Below are positions 35,189 through 45,612 of a DNA stretch of 64,000 bases, one piece after another. Each line of letters opens with the position of its first letter. Position 1 is the first letter of the stretch. A program made the translations under genes and the position numbers. Origin of the DNA: Mycobacterium sp. E2733 (lineage in GTDB: Bacteria; Actinomycetota; Actinomycetes; Mycobacteriales; Mycobacteriaceae); the NCBI RefSeq assembly GCF_001667585.1, contig NZ_LZJZ01000068.1:23656-87655 (forward strand), read 5' to 3'. The notes below the pieces were generated by a model. It made no database searches and had not been told where the DNA came from. It was given only the letters and a program-made list of their open reading frames with translations.

Positions 35189-37683
35189 AGCTCCTCGTCG
35201 ACAACAATGGGCGCGGCGACGGTTGCGACGGATTCGGCGAGCCGTCGGCCGGTGCGCGCGTCGAGAACCTGCACACCAATGTGGGCATCCTTTGCCAGAT
35301 TTGAGATCACCTGGAATGTGAGCACGCTCGGTTTTCCTTGAGCGATGGTGACCGAGCCGGATTCGGAATCATATCCGTCTCCGGAAACGATCCGGGCGAT
35401 CGGCTCGGACACCGTCTCGCCTCGCACCACCACGCGGAACGTGACGGTGTCAGTGAATAGGTCACCCAGGAACTCGAAGGTTGCGGCGAATACCCCTGTG
35501 GTGATCCGGCCGCCGGCAATGGTGAGTTTGATGTCGAGCTTTTGCGGCTCGTGGGTCGCTTCGAGTTCGACCACTAGGACCGGCACGACCAGCTCCTGTG
35601 GTGACAGTCCGCCATGGAAGAACTGCTTTCCACCTCCAGCCTTGAACACTGCCAACCCTCGCGGCACGATGATGTCGAGATCGCTATGGATGCCAAGTGA
35701 TGGTAGGGAAATTCGGGCGGTTCCCTCTGCCGTGGTGCCGCCTTTCCCTATCCAGGCCCGTCGGTGCAGTTCGCCGTCGCCGCCGATGGGTGCGTCGATG
35801 GTCCTCGGATCGCCGACCGATTGGCTCATCGCAAGAAAGCCGTGGTCGGCTGTGATGACGACACGGCGAACGCCGACCTGGCCGAGCTTAGCGACTGCAT
35901 TGGCGAGATCCTGTTTGGTGGCTTCGAACTGAGGCCACGCCGTGTTCAGCAGTCCCGACTCGCCCGCTGCATCGATCTCTTGGCTGCGGACGAGCACTAG
36001 GTCGGCACCCTTAATTGCCTTGCCTAGCTCTTTCTCGCCCTGTTGGCTAACTGTCGAAAGATCAAGATTGGCTATGGTCCCGTGAGCCGCTCGCAAGAGC
36101 TCGACGCGATGTTCGACGTTGGCTACGACACGGCCGGCGACAGCGATCGAAAGCTTCCCGTTATCGATTGTCTCCGTTAGCTTCTCGGCGGCGGACGGCA
36201 GCAGGTCGGCCATACCCACCCGGGTGATTGTCGGTGCCGCCGCAATTGCCGCGGTAAGCGACACGTGCTCAGTAATGTCGCGCCGGATCGCATCAGCAAG
36301 TTCGGCACCCAATTCGTATCGAAGAGCATCGACCCATACATAGGCAGTAAGGCCTTCGTTGTCTCTGACGTAGCGGTCATGGATTTCGCCCTGCGGCATC
36401 TGACCGACGCCGCTGAGGCCATCCTTTGCCAGCGCAGTCACGGTGGCTCGCAGCAGCTGGTCCACCCACTGCTCATAGCCGGATCGAGCCGCTGTCAGGT
36501 GCCGCTCAAGCTCGCCGTGCGATGCCAATGTGCCGCGCGCGAGTTCCAGTCTGCGATGCGCATTATCAACTCGGTAGCCCTTGTCCGTATACCAGTGCAA
36601 GAGCTCTGCGATCCCAGTACTCGGGACTGGATCAGACTCGACCGCTCGCCTGAGCTCGCCGACGACGTTCACCACCCTCCACCGGTCACTCCACCGATTG
36701 CCTGATTGGGCGTCGCGCTCGTCTCGCCACGGATTGGCGTCGATAAGCCGCTCGCGGGCCAGCACAAGTGCGCCCGCCAAATCATCGTCGTCGAGCCTGC
36801 GCACGGCCTCGCTCATACACAACGCCTCGACACTTGGTGCAGTGAAACAGGTTTGGAGACCGTCTGCCCAGACTAGCGTAGAGGCTAGGTCGAGTCGCCT
36901 GTCGGTTTGTATGGCCAAGACACGGTAGATCTTGCTCCACTGCGGTGCATAGCGCCACACTCGCAGCAATTGCTCGGTGCGCCGGCGCTGTTCGGCCGTG
37001 GGTGGTGTCCATGCATCGGCTAACTGATCTGTGACCGATCCGGCGGCTGTGACGATATCCGTGAGAAAGACTTGCTGAGCAAAGGAAATTCTCAGTTCAT
37101 CGCGCTCACCGCTGATCGCTCCGCCGAAAGCATGCGAGAGCATGCGACAAACATCGGGCCAAGCGCCTTCGGTATCAATAACGGGATCATGGTGACCCTC
37201 CAAGACAGCGAGCGCCATTTGAACGCTGTCACCACTGCCCAAGATCGCTACCAGCCTTACTTCGGCTGGGGCGGTCCCCTCCGCAGCAGCCTCCGCTTCT
37301 TCAAGAGTTCTCGCCTCCCGCGCGATCTGCTCAACGCGCGCTGCTGCCAAATGCCCGTCGAGGGCCTGACGGATCAAAGTCCCGAGCCGGCGCTTAAATT
37401 CTTTACCGGCAGAACGGATTTCGGCGAGCGGATCTTCCGGTGGCGCAGCTGATGGCACATAGACCACCAGTTCCGGTGCCCTGTCGCCGGCAAGCAGATC
37501 TTCTACTTCCCAGCGAAGGCCATACCAACTGCCGTCGTACGCCACCACCTGGACGCTCTCCGGACACATCGAACGCGCCGACGAGGCGTACTCCCGATGT
37601 TCATCTTGCCAAACGACAAGACCCGCTTGGCGCACAGCCTTGGCGAGCTCGGCCGACAGCTGATCCCGCAATGGATTGCTCAT
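35185..37683 (-). CDS. pglZ: BREX alkaline-phosphatase-superfamily protein PglZ
   Basis: ATG 37683 overlaps the pglX stop as ATGA and gives 832 aa; the longer frame to 37800 lies inside pglX. The PglZ domain has VDALRYELG (451-459) and VVITADHGFLAMSQ (608-621), the metal-site signatures of the phosphatase/phosphonopyruvate-hydrolase fold. The N-terminal 400 residues are the usual helical region, and the C-terminus is beta-rich. PglZ interacts with PglX and BrxB and is essential for BREX methylation and defence. The stop overlaps the brxL start (ATGA). Confidence 0.94.
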   Translation of the reverse strand: MSNPLRDQLSAELAKAVRQAGLVVWQDEHREYASSARSMCPESVQVVAYDGSWYGLRWEVEDLLAGDRAPELVVYVPSAAPPEDPLAEIRSAGKEFKRRLGTLIRQALDGHLAAARVEQIAREARTLEEAEAAAEGTAPAEVRLVAILGSGDSVQMALAVLEGHHDPVIDTEGAWPDVCRMLSHAFGGAISGERDELRISFAQQVFLTDIVTAAGSVTDQLADAWTPPTAEQRRRTEQLLRVWRYAPQWSKIYRVLAIQTDRRLDLASTLVWADGLQTCFTAPSVEALCMSEAVRRLDDDDLAGALVLARERLIDANPWRDERDAQSGNRWSDRWRVVNVVGELRRAVESDPVPSTGIAELLHWYTDKGYRVDNAHRRLELARGTLASHGELERHLTAARSGYEQWVDQLLRATVTALAKDGLSGVGQMPQGEIHDRYVRDNEGLTAYVWVDALRYELGAELADAIRRDITEHVSLTAAIAAAPTITRVGMADLLPSAAEKLTETIDNGKLSIAVAGRVVANVEHRVELLRAAHGTIANLDLSTVSQQGEKELGKAIKGADLVLVRSQEIDAAGESGLLNTAWPQFEATKQDLANAVAKLGQVGVRRVVITADHGFLAMSQSVGDPRTIDAPIGGDGELHRRAWIGKGGTTAEGTARISLPSLGIHSDLDIIVPRGLAVFKAGGGKQFFHGGLSPQELVVPVLVVELEATHEPQKLDIKLTIAGGRITTGVFAATFEFLGDLFTDTVTFRVVVRGETVSEPIARIVSGDGYDSESGSVTIAQGKPSVLTFQVISNLAKDAHIGVQVLDARTGRRLAESVATVAAPIVVDEEL

Positions 37684-40600
37684 ATTTGCTTCGCCCACCG
37701 CGCGATCGTCGACCACTCGTATTTGCCCGAGCGGACATCCTTGCGGAATTGAGCCAGGTCTCTCCAGCCGGGGAATAGGTCGGCCAGTGGAGCCGCGCAC
37801 AGCACGATTCCGTCATCCAGGTCGGGCTCCCAACCCAACGCCGCGATTCGGTCCGCCTCCTCGCGGAAGCGGCGAAGTTCTTCGGCCAGGGTGCGTTCAG
37901 CGTCGAGGGCCCTATCTAGGGCGCTGGCGCCGCGGATGCCTCCGCCGCCAGCGCGTTCGCGTTCGAGACGAGCGATCTCGGTTGCGGCATGGCCCTCGCG
38001 GCGCAGCACTTCCGACGCAACCGCATACAGCGATTCTCTGGAGAACGTCGGGGCGTAAATCCATACCCCCCACCTGGCGGATGGGACGGTAAGCGGCCAG
38101 TAGACAGGCGCTTTGCGCCGAGACGTTGTGTACTGGGCCAGGTGATTCTTGAAGAAGTCGCGGCGTAGATAGTCGCGAAGCGAGGACCTACCCAGAATTC
38201 TCGACAGTTCAGCCGCCAACGACCCAGCGTCATTGCAAACTTCTTCGAGAACGGCCTCGATCCGGGAGAGCAGGTCCCACTTGTGTCCTGGCTCGTCCAC
38301 CAAGATTCGGCTCGGTGGAAGCTGCAGTGGGTAGCCAGCCGGAGCCTCCCGCGCCGGGAAGCCATCATGCCCGACGAGCATGCCCGGAGCGCACGGCTTA
38401 ACGCAGTCGAATGGGTCGCCCAACGCTGTGTTGCTCTTCGCGGCACGGAGATCCCAGCGTCCGAACGCACATCCAACAAGGTAAGAAATTAGCTGTCGCG
38501 CCGATTTGGAAGGTTCTTCCGGCGGAAGGTATTTGGCTTCCCCTAGCGCAGAGAGGATCACCGATGGGTGACGCTGAAGGATGCGCGCTATCAGTTCAAT
38601 GCGTCGATCGGCGGCAAAAGATTTCGCCACAACCGACCGCGAGCCGCCACAGCGGCTCACCGCTTCTTTGACTAGTTCGGACATCGGAAGGCTCACCAGC
38701 CGGGTCACGTCAGCCCGTCCGTCGGGGTCTAGGTCAGTGCGCGGGTAAATCGCTGCACTGACCGGTGATTCCTCGTCGAGGAATTCGGCGCTGTCGTCAG
38801 TGATGCGTAGGCTCGATGCAATGATTGAATCAATATCGTGTGCTGCCTCGACAGCCTGGACAATGTCGGACGACGTTTTGGCTAACGGCTCGTGGAGGGC
38901 GTTCTCAAACGAAGAGTTGACGGCGTCGATGGCGCTCGGGGCAACGAAGGAGCGGGTTGTTTCGTCCGATCGGTCTTGGGCCCGACGCAGTCGTACAAGC
39001 TGAAGACACAGCTCGCCGAGCTTCCTGGCCGTCGGTTCATCGAGATCGCTCGGCCACGGAATCCGTTGTACGACACCGACATAATAGTGCGGACTACCGA
39101 CACCGCGTGACTCCTCGCGGCCGCTGACCATTAGGTCAGCGAGGGCTCGGGCTAGCCTAGAGTTGAGCCAAGCGAGGCACACCAGCGGATCGCCGAACGG
39201 GAACAGTCCCATGCCCACATGGGAGAACACGCATCCCCTTGGCAGGATTCGCGGTGCGAGAGTCGTCGCACGATCGGGCCAGGTCAAGCCTGGTCGGAAG
39301 AAATACTGCAGGTTCTGAGGTCTCGAGCCGGGGTATTCCCGGATGCGCTTCCCGTCACTCTCCCAGTCAATGACAAGATTGATATCGGCCCAATACGGGC
39401 TGTACTCTCCACCTTTCGCAAGGGGCGCCCAACGCCTCACCTGAGTCTCTTCCCGCGATGTCGCGATCCGGCTCGGTTGTATCTCCCAGATCGCTCGCAC
39501 GAATCGGAAGTCGTCACCTGAGGCTAATCCCTGCCTTGCCTCCGCTCCGGCACCCTCCAGTGCGGGAAGCTTTTTGAACAATCGGCGGATTGAGTCAGTC
39601 ATCCAGTAGGGAAATGGCTTCGATGGTATGGCCGCAAAATCGCGCAGCCCGACTCGGTACACCCGCGGATCATCCTGCCCCGCGGTGACCGCGGCCATAA
39701 CCGACTTGAGGGCATTCTCCCGGTCTCTGTCCCGCAAGAGTCGGATGAAAGTCGCTATGTCCTCAGGCTTTGTGGACTCCGCTCCGATCACATAGGCGGC
39801 CGCCTCAACCATCGCTTGTTCCATCACCCCGTACCCGAGATCGGCTAGAACCAGAAGACGATGCGTGAGCAGCACCTCTTCGCGCCAAGACTCGAAGGTG
39901 ATCTGAAACATGCCGGCTCGAGACGTGATGGCTCCGGTCCGGCCGGATTGGTTACACAGTTCAAGACCGCGCCCCACAAAGGCAGCCAAGAGGTTGTAGT
40001 CCCGCGTGGGAATCCAGGGGTAGGCGGCTCGGAGATATGGCTTGGATTCAGCCACGGGCTCGCCGAAGGGCGGATTCATCAACACGGCGTCGTACCGGTG
40101 GCGCATCGCCTCGACGAATCGGATGGCGTCCTGGGATTCCGCGGCGAACAACCGATCTGCCGGCGCGGAGGCGGCGTTATCGGCGATGCGCTGAAGCAGG
40201 TCCAATACCTCAGTTTCGGTCTGCTCAAAGATGTCGCGGCCTGCCCCTGTTGCCCCGAAGAGCGTTGTCGGGTCATCGGATGCCGCTGGTATCCGAGACC
40301 GAATCTCGCTGGCGATTAGTTCATCCGCCTTGAGCAGAGACCCCAGGACGGAAGCCGGCTGAAGAGCGTCCCGGATCGCGACGACAAGCTGACGACGGTC
40401 GGCCGAGAGCGGGGCCAGGACTGCATCCCATCCTTCGGCCGGGTCAGGCAGCGGGCGAGCGGTGATGACATTCGGCCGCGGAAGTACCTTGTCCTTGCAG
40501 TGACGGCGAGCGCGAAAGATTAGCGCTGCCGCGGCTACTTGGGCGCAACGTGAGTCGATGTCGATTCCCCACAGCGCCTTGATGATTCGCGGTGCTGCAT

Positions 40601-41546
40601 CTCGTGGCGTTACGCCCTGAAGCTCCCATGCAGCTTCCAGAATGTCATATGCACCAAGCAAGAAATGTCCGGACCCGCAGGCCGGGTCAAGCACGCGAAC
40701 ATCGTCTAATAGGAGCGGCGGCCCGGACTCGCTCGGGGGATCAATGAGTAGCGGGAGCTGGTAACGCAGCGCGGAGTCGGGGTTGGCCTCGAGAAGCCTT
40801 CGGCCAAGTCCGTTCTGCACGAGAAAATCGACGACATAACGGGGCGTAAAGAACTGGTTTCGAACCGCCAGTTCGCGGGAGGTGCGCGGCGATGCTGACT
40901 GTTCGCGCATCACCCGTCGCTCATCTGCGCTGTTGAAGAACTGGTAGGTCCAGCCCAAGGTGTCAGGCGCACCCCACACCTCGTCTAGTTCGGATTGGCA
41001 GATCATGGACACGAGATCATCGACAGCGGCCGCTGTTGGGGCCAACTCCAAGAGAGGGTTGCGCGGGTCGAACAACTGTGGCAGGTCCACGGCAAGCTCA
41101 TCGCCACACAGCTGTAAATAGGCCCAGTAGCCGGCGAATGCATCATGTGCAACGAGCGGCGCGACTTCGATCAGCTGTTTATAGCCTTCAGATGCGGGAC
41201 CCCTAGCTAGCGATTCGGGGAGAAGGCCGATCGATTCAGCGACGCGGATGGCGATCATACGGTTGAGGTGGGTGAATGCCGCCTCGCGGATTAGCCGAGC
41301 TGCGGCCTCGACCACGGAGCTCTCCTCGCGGCGCAGAAAAGTCAGGACATCAACGAGATCGCGACGGGCGGCGAGCTTCGTCGGATCGAGATGCAGGCCT
41401 TCTTCCTCCTCCACCTGGCCGTCACGGAAATGAATCCCAAAACTTCCCTCAGCTTCTCGCGCAAGATCATCTTCAAGGAGCCGGCGGGCGCGCTGAACAA
41501 ACTGATCCAGGGCCGCACGGGCCTGGTGATCGAGCGCGAGAGTCAT
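37680..41546 (-). CDS. pglX: BREX adenine-specific DNA methyltransferase PglX
   Basis: 1288 aa. AdoMet motif I is VLDPACGSGHFLLGAYD (285-301), with GIDIDSRCAQVA after it, and the catalytic motif is NPPFGE (491-496), an N6-adenine (gamma-class, type IIG-like) arrangement. The N-terminal 280 residues are helical, and the long C-terminal part probably recognises the target sequence. PglX methylates a non-palindromic BREX site on host DNA and marks self. ATG 41546 overlaps the brxC stop (ATGA). The length is normal and no frameshift is seen. The target motif cannot be read from sequence. Confidence 0.95.
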   Translation of the reverse strand: MTLALDHQARAALDQFVQRARRLLEDDLAREAEGSFGIHFRDGQVEEEEGLHLDPTKLAARRDLVDVLTFLRREESSVVEAAARLIREAAFTHLNRMIAIRVAESIGLLPESLARGPASEGYKQLIEVAPLVAHDAFAGYWAYLQLCGDELAVDLPQLFDPRNPLLELAPTAAAVDDLVSMICQSELDEVWGAPDTLGWTYQFFNSADERRVMREQSASPRTSRELAVRNQFFTPRYVVDFLVQNGLGRRLLEANPDSALRYQLPLLIDPPSESGPPLLLDDVRVLDPACGSGHFLLGAYDILEAAWELQGVTPRDAAPRIIKALWGIDIDSRCAQVAAAALIFRARRHCKDKVLPRPNVITARPLPDPAEGWDAVLAPLSADRRQLVVAIRDALQPASVLGSLLKADELIASEIRSRIPAASDDPTTLFGATGAGRDIFEQTETEVLDLLQRIADNAASAPADRLFAAESQDAIRFVEAMRHRYDAVLMNPPFGEPVAESKPYLRAAYPWIPTRDYNLLAAFVGRGLELCNQSGRTGAITSRAGMFQITFESWREEVLLTHRLLVLADLGYGVMEQAMVEAAAYVIGAESTKPEDIATFIRLLRDRDRENALKSVMAAVTAGQDDPRVYRVGLRDFAAIPSKPFPYWMTDSIRRLFKKLPALEGAGAEARQGLASGDDFRFVRAIWEIQPSRIATSREETQVRRWAPLAKGGEYSPYWADINLVIDWESDGKRIREYPGSRPQNLQYFFRPGLTWPDRATTLAPRILPRGCVFSHVGMGLFPFGDPLVCLAWLNSRLARALADLMVSGREESRGVGSPHYYVGVVQRIPWPSDLDEPTARKLGELCLQLVRLRRAQDRSDETTRSFVAPSAIDAVNSSFENALHEPLAKTSSDIVQAVEAAHDIDSIIASSLRITDDSAEFLDEESPVSAAIYPRTDLDPDGRADVTRLVSLPMSELVKEAVSRCGGSRSVVAKSFAADRRIELIARILQRHPSVILSALGEAKYLPPEEPSKSARQLISYLVGCAFGRWDLRAAKSNTALGDPFDCVKPCAPGMLVGHDGFPAREAPAGYPLQLPPSRILVDEPGHKWDLLSRIEAVLEEVCNDAGSLAAELSRILGRSSLRDYLRRDFFKNHLAQYTTSRRKAPVYWPLTVPSARWGVWIYAPTFSRESLYAVASEVLRREGHAATEIARLERERAGGGGIRGASALDRALDAERTLAEELRRFREEADRIAALGWEPDLDDGIVLCAAPLADLFPGWRDLAQFRKDVRSGKYEWSTIARWAKQI

Positions 41547-44500
41547 GTCAGCCGCACCTGTTTGCCGTTAGCCAATTCCGAGGCGACCGCATCCCGGATA
41601 CGGGTCACTGCGACGTCAAGTTCGTCCTCAGTTGTGATCGGCCTGGTGACCAGTTCGTTGACCGTTAGGTGCGTGATTTGACCTTGCGCCACAATGTCGT
41701 CGAGTTGCCGCGCTGCCGCGCGAGCCCGGGTGTCGACAACCTCCAGCCTTGTGGCGAGTTGCCCGGACTCCGCATCCGTCACTTGGTTTTCGGGAGCGAG
41801 TTCTTCAAGGGGCCGCAGGGCTTCTTCCAGCACAGCGTCGCTAACCTCCGCGTATCGCGTCCGCAATTGGTTGCGTTGTTCAGCGACCCTAGCCCGGAGC
41901 GCCGCAGCGGCAGCGTCAGCGGCCGCCTTCCGCGCATCCTTGAGACGTTGGGTGGTTGAGCGAATTTGGGCAATATTAGTAGCGAGATCGTCACCGCCGA
42001 GCAGATCCACGAGTCGTTCACGCTCCGCGGTGAGATCGGCGTCGAGGCCGTCGTCCCCGAGGTCGGCCTGACGTTGCGCTTCACGTAACGTAGCGAGGTC
42101 CTGGCTCAGGAGGGTATCAAGGCCCGCAAGCGTCTTACGACCCGTCGCGAGGTTCTGCCAGGATTGAGCCGTAGTCGTGACAACCTCAGGGTCCAGACCA
42201 CTTTCGATACGATCGAGGATCCCAGCCACCCGCACGATCGTCTCGGGTATCTCCATTCCTAGTCCACGCAGGCTGGCACTCACGCGGCTCGCGATCTGGA
42301 TATCACTCGCAAACGTTGTTCGTACCAGGGCAGCCAACTGATCAGTTGCGACGGAAGGCCGAGTTCCGAGCATTTCGCCCAGACGCTCGGCTAGCTCGGC
42401 GCGCACGTTTAGATCGACTTCGTCGTCGGCGGGCGGCACGAACGAAGCGGCGCGGAATTGAGGCAGCGCGCTGAAAACGCGATCGAGTCGCTGGTCTGCG
42501 CTGCCGCGGATCCGGGCTCCCTGATGGATAACGTCGATGAGTCCCGAGCGGATGCCAGCGGCCAACACCGCCTGTATCACCTCACCAGGCGCACCGTATG
42601 GCGGCGCCGAGAAGAATCCCTCGAGGTACTTTCCGGTTGGTTCGTCGCCGTAGGCAGCGCGGTCTTTGATTTCGTTAATAATGGCAAACAATGGGCCGCG
42701 GTCGCTCACCACCTGCTCGCCCTCGGTTGTGGTGCGTGTCAGCCCGATTCCGTCCTCCCGCAGAGCCGCAGCAATCCCGTCAAGGTTGTCGGCGTGAAGG
42801 ACTGCGAGCACGTCTTTTGAAGTGATGGTTGCCGCAAATTCCTTTATGCGTTCATAGATTTCGTCGACATAGCGGGTGACAGCCTGCTGCGCTGCGGGCC
42901 GGAGCGCGCCGGTTGGCGCGTCTTCGATGCGCCCGCGGAAGATGAGCTGGCCGGCCGCCAGGTCCCGGGCGAGCCGTTCGGAGAGGAGTCTCTCCCAATG
43001 GGCTTGCCGGGTTCGCTCCTCGCCAATCAGCTCGACCTCAGCGGCGGTCTTTGAAGCCGTGTCCTTGCGCTCGATCATCGAGCGGCTGCGGTGCAATTCC
43101 AATAACGCTTCGTAGGTATCATCGGATTGGTCGAAAACCCAAGTAACTCTGGCCTTTGCTGCCGCTTCACGTGAGAAGTTCCGGAGGTCCGCGCGGCGCT
43201 GGTTATCGGCTTCATCTATATGGAGTGCGATGTCGCCGTCGGTCAGTTTCTCACCTTGAACTGTGACTTCGACTTTGAACGTTCGGCCGCGCGTTACGCT
43301 CAATCCCGCGAGGGCCTCTCTGATCGCGAGTCGACGAATCCTAATCGCGTCGGCTGGGCGGACGTCGATCTGACGGCGTGCCTTCTCCCAATCCTTTTGT
43401 TCGGCTGACTGGAGCTGAAATCCTTCGTTCCCACGCCGGATCCGGTCATCGGCAACTAGGTGTTCGAGTGCAGTGCGGACCTCGGAGAGGATCGACTCCG
43501 CGTCGACCGCAGGGTGAAGTAACACGGAGATATTTTCTGGGGTGAGCGGTAGGGCTCCCACGTCGCTGCAGAGTGCGATCGTCTTGATCGCCTGTGCCTC
43601 GTAGCTGTCGTTGCCATATTTGGCGCTGACTTGTTCTACCTCGCTCTGCCACGAAGTCGGTACGACGCTGTCGAGAAGATCGTAGGCGCGGTCAAGTGTG
43701 ACCAGATCACCGACGGGGCGCTCGGCGAGTCCTGCTCGAGGGTCAATTACAAGTTGTTGTGCGAGTTTGATGATTGTCCGATTAGAGCCGCCAAGGATGG
43801 GTGAGGCTCCGCCATGGGCCCGTCGGGCCGACACGGCGTCGATCAGTAGCTGTACCTGGTAGGGGACCAGGGGATATAGCTGGATAATGTCATCATCGCT
43901 GGGTTCGTCCGCGCGGGTAGCTGAGCTGAGTCTGGTGTTCGCCAAGAACATGTTGCGATTCGGCTCTAGCCGCTCACGCAGCTCGTCGCGGCCTGCAGTC
44001 GTCTTTTCCAGAACGCGCCGACTAGTGACTTCTTTAATGTCGCTGGGCTGCAGGTCGACTCGGATCGGGAAGCGATCCTGAACTCGGGCGAGTTCGACGC
44101 GTTTACCTTCTAGGCTGTCGACGACGTCCTCAAGTTTCTCTTGGGACGTGACCACCAGCCATAGTGGGCCACGGCGCTTTTGCATTGCCTCGGCGACTCC
44201 TTGCAGATCGAGCATGCGGGTGATGCTTCTCGCGACGTATTGACCTACTTCGTCGACGACGAAAACGAGCCGACTGCGGCCTTCCCCGCGACGCTCGAGA
44301 AGCTGCAAGGCTCGTCCCGCGAACCAGTTGGCGCTAACTTCCGGTGAATCCGCTTGTTTAGCCCACGAATCGACGGCGGGATATTTTTCGGGTCGTAGTA
44401 GGTGCATGGCATGACTGGCTTCGCTCTTGGCGAATCCCACGTCGCGACGTTCTCGCCAAGTGCGGTTGCCCTTAGATACCTGTTGGAATTGCGCTTCGAA

Positions 44501-45028
44501 CTCGGCCAGTTCGCCATCACCCTCAAGGTCGAACTCTAGTTGCGCCAGCAGCAAGTTGGTTGAGTAGCCGAGACGTTGCAATAGAGCTCGATAGAGCGGC
44601 AGGACAATGCTTTCGCCTTCCCGCGCCACGTTGCGGCTGGTTGACATGTCTAGGAATACGCTGATCGCCGGAGCCTGGGAGTGCGCAACATTGAGAAGCG
44701 CCTCGGCCTTTGGGGCTTCAACACGCTCGGTGAAGCGTTTGAGTGCTGCCTTGCCCTTGATGACTGGGTTCTCTGCCAGGTAGCCGAGCATCTTCGCGAA
44801 TGACGATTTGCCGGAACCGAAAAAACCGCTGACCCAAACGTTCGTATTTTCGGAAGGGTTAAGGATCGTCTCTTGGTATTCCGTGATGACCTCTTCGAGC
44901 TGCTCACGGATATGGTCGGTAACGACATACTCGTCGATCTCATCAGCTATGCCGCTCTCTGCATCGACGTGGATAACCTCCGGGATGTCGCGCTGGATGT
45001 CACGACGGAAAAGTTGCGATATCGTCAC
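41543..45028 (-). CDS. brxC: BREX P-loop ATPase BrxC
   Basis: 1161 aa from GTG 45028, which overlaps the brxB stop as GTGA. Walker A GFFGSGKSSFAK starts at residue 68. Walker B is RLVFVVDEVGQYVA near residue 260, followed by LWLVVTSQEKLEDV. The rest is long and helical with coiled-coil-prone segments toward the C-terminus (residues 960-1100). This matches the DUF499/BrxC family, an AAA ATPase common to most BREX types, probably the motor or assembly platform of the complex. The stop is coupled to pglX. Confidence 0.94.
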   Translation of the reverse strand: MTISQLFRRDIQRDIPEVIHVDAESGIADEIDEYVVTDHIREQLEEVITEYQETILNPSENTNVWVSGFFGSGKSSFAKMLGYLAENPVIKGKAALKRFTERVEAPKAEALLNVAHSQAPAISVFLDMSTSRNVAREGESIVLPLYRALLQRLGYSTNLLLAQLEFDLEGDGELAEFEAQFQQVSKGNRTWRERRDVGFAKSEASHAMHLLRPEKYPAVDSWAKQADSPEVSANWFAGRALQLLERRGEGRSRLVFVVDEVGQYVARSITRMLDLQGVAEAMQKRRGPLWLVVTSQEKLEDVVDSLEGKRVELARVQDRFPIRVDLQPSDIKEVTSRRVLEKTTAGRDELRERLEPNRNMFLANTRLSSATRADEPSDDDIIQLYPLVPYQVQLLIDAVSARRAHGGASPILGGSNRTIIKLAQQLVIDPRAGLAERPVGDLVTLDRAYDLLDSVVPTSWQSEVEQVSAKYGNDSYEAQAIKTIALCSDVGALPLTPENISVLLHPAVDAESILSEVRTALEHLVADDRIRRGNEGFQLQSAEQKDWEKARRQIDVRPADAIRIRRLAIREALAGLSVTRGRTFKVEVTVQGEKLTDGDIALHIDEADNQRRADLRNFSREAAAKARVTWVFDQSDDTYEALLELHRSRSMIERKDTASKTAAEVELIGEERTRQAHWERLLSERLARDLAAGQLIFRGRIEDAPTGALRPAAQQAVTRYVDEIYERIKEFAATITSKDVLAVLHADNLDGIAAALREDGIGLTRTTTEGEQVVSDRGPLFAIINEIKDRAAYGDEPTGKYLEGFFSAPPYGAPGEVIQAVLAAGIRSGLIDVIHQGARIRGSADQRLDRVFSALPQFRAASFVPPADDEVDLNVRAELAERLGEMLGTRPSVATDQLAALVRTTFASDIQIASRVSASLRGLGMEIPETIVRVAGILDRIESGLDPEVVTTTAQSWQNLATGRKTLAGLDTLLSQDLATLREAQRQADLGDDGLDADLTAERERLVDLLGGDDLATNIAQIRSTTQRLKDARKAAADAAAAALRARVAEQRNQLRTRYAEVSDAVLEEALRPLEELAPENQVTDAESGQLATRLEVVDTRARAAARQLDDIVAQGQITHLTVNELVTRPITTEDELDVAVTRIRDAVASELANGKQVRLT

Positions 45029-45612
45029 TCGTCGCCTCCTCTGGAAACAATTCGGGCGCGGTAGCCGTAAGCGGGCTCACAGCGCCGCATGAAACTCAAG
45101 CCAAAATCACCCACCACACGGCCCGGGTATAGCAACGTGACTGGCAGCCGTAGATCGCTGCGTAGATCGTCCAGCAGCGATGAGGTTCGGTACGCGGGAT
45201 ATAAAGCGCCGGCACGATAAAGGAACACCGCTGTGCGGTCATCGACGTCCAACAGTTCTGCTCGAACACGATCGGGGAGCGTTGGCTCATCGCGCAGCAC
45301 CTCCCCCACTGCGTCGTAAACTTCCGAGAGCGCTACGGGGTCGCCGTCAGCCGCACGTTCGGCTTCGATAAGTGACTCCAGCCAACCGGCTTCTTCAAGC
45401 GCGGCCCAGAACAGCCGAGCCAGCGATATCGCTGCCACGTTGACTTGGCGGTTAGCCGCACCAAGCCACAGCCTGAGCTCGGCGAATTCGCGCCGCACCT
45501 CCCACTCGGCGGACGGGTCGTAGACATACAACTGAAATGGAGGACTCCCGCCCTGGTCGAAGTGCTCGACGATGCGATCACCGATACCAAGCAATGCTTC
45601 AGGCAGCGGCAT
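45025..45612 (-). CDS. brxB: BREX protein BrxB (DUF1788)
   Basis: ATG 45612 has an AGGAGG site six bases upstream and overlaps the end of brxA by 14 bp, giving 195 aa, normal for the family; longer frames are shadows in brxA. Family features: LPEALLGIGDRIVEHF at the start and TAVFLYRAGALYPAYRTSSL, then LLYPG, in the C-terminal half. BrxB is a small protein reported to associate with PglZ and BrxC. The stop overlaps the brxC GTG. Confidence 0.88.
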   Translation of the reverse strand: MPLPEALLGIGDRIVEHFDQGGSPPFQLYVYDPSAEWEVRREFAELRLWLGAANRQVNVAAISLARLFWAALEEAGWLESLIEAERAADGDPVALSEVYDAVGEVLRDEPTLPDRVRAELLDVDDRTAVFLYRAGALYPAYRTSSLLDDLRSDLRLPVTLLYPGRVVGDFGLSFMRRCEPAYGYRARIVSRGGDE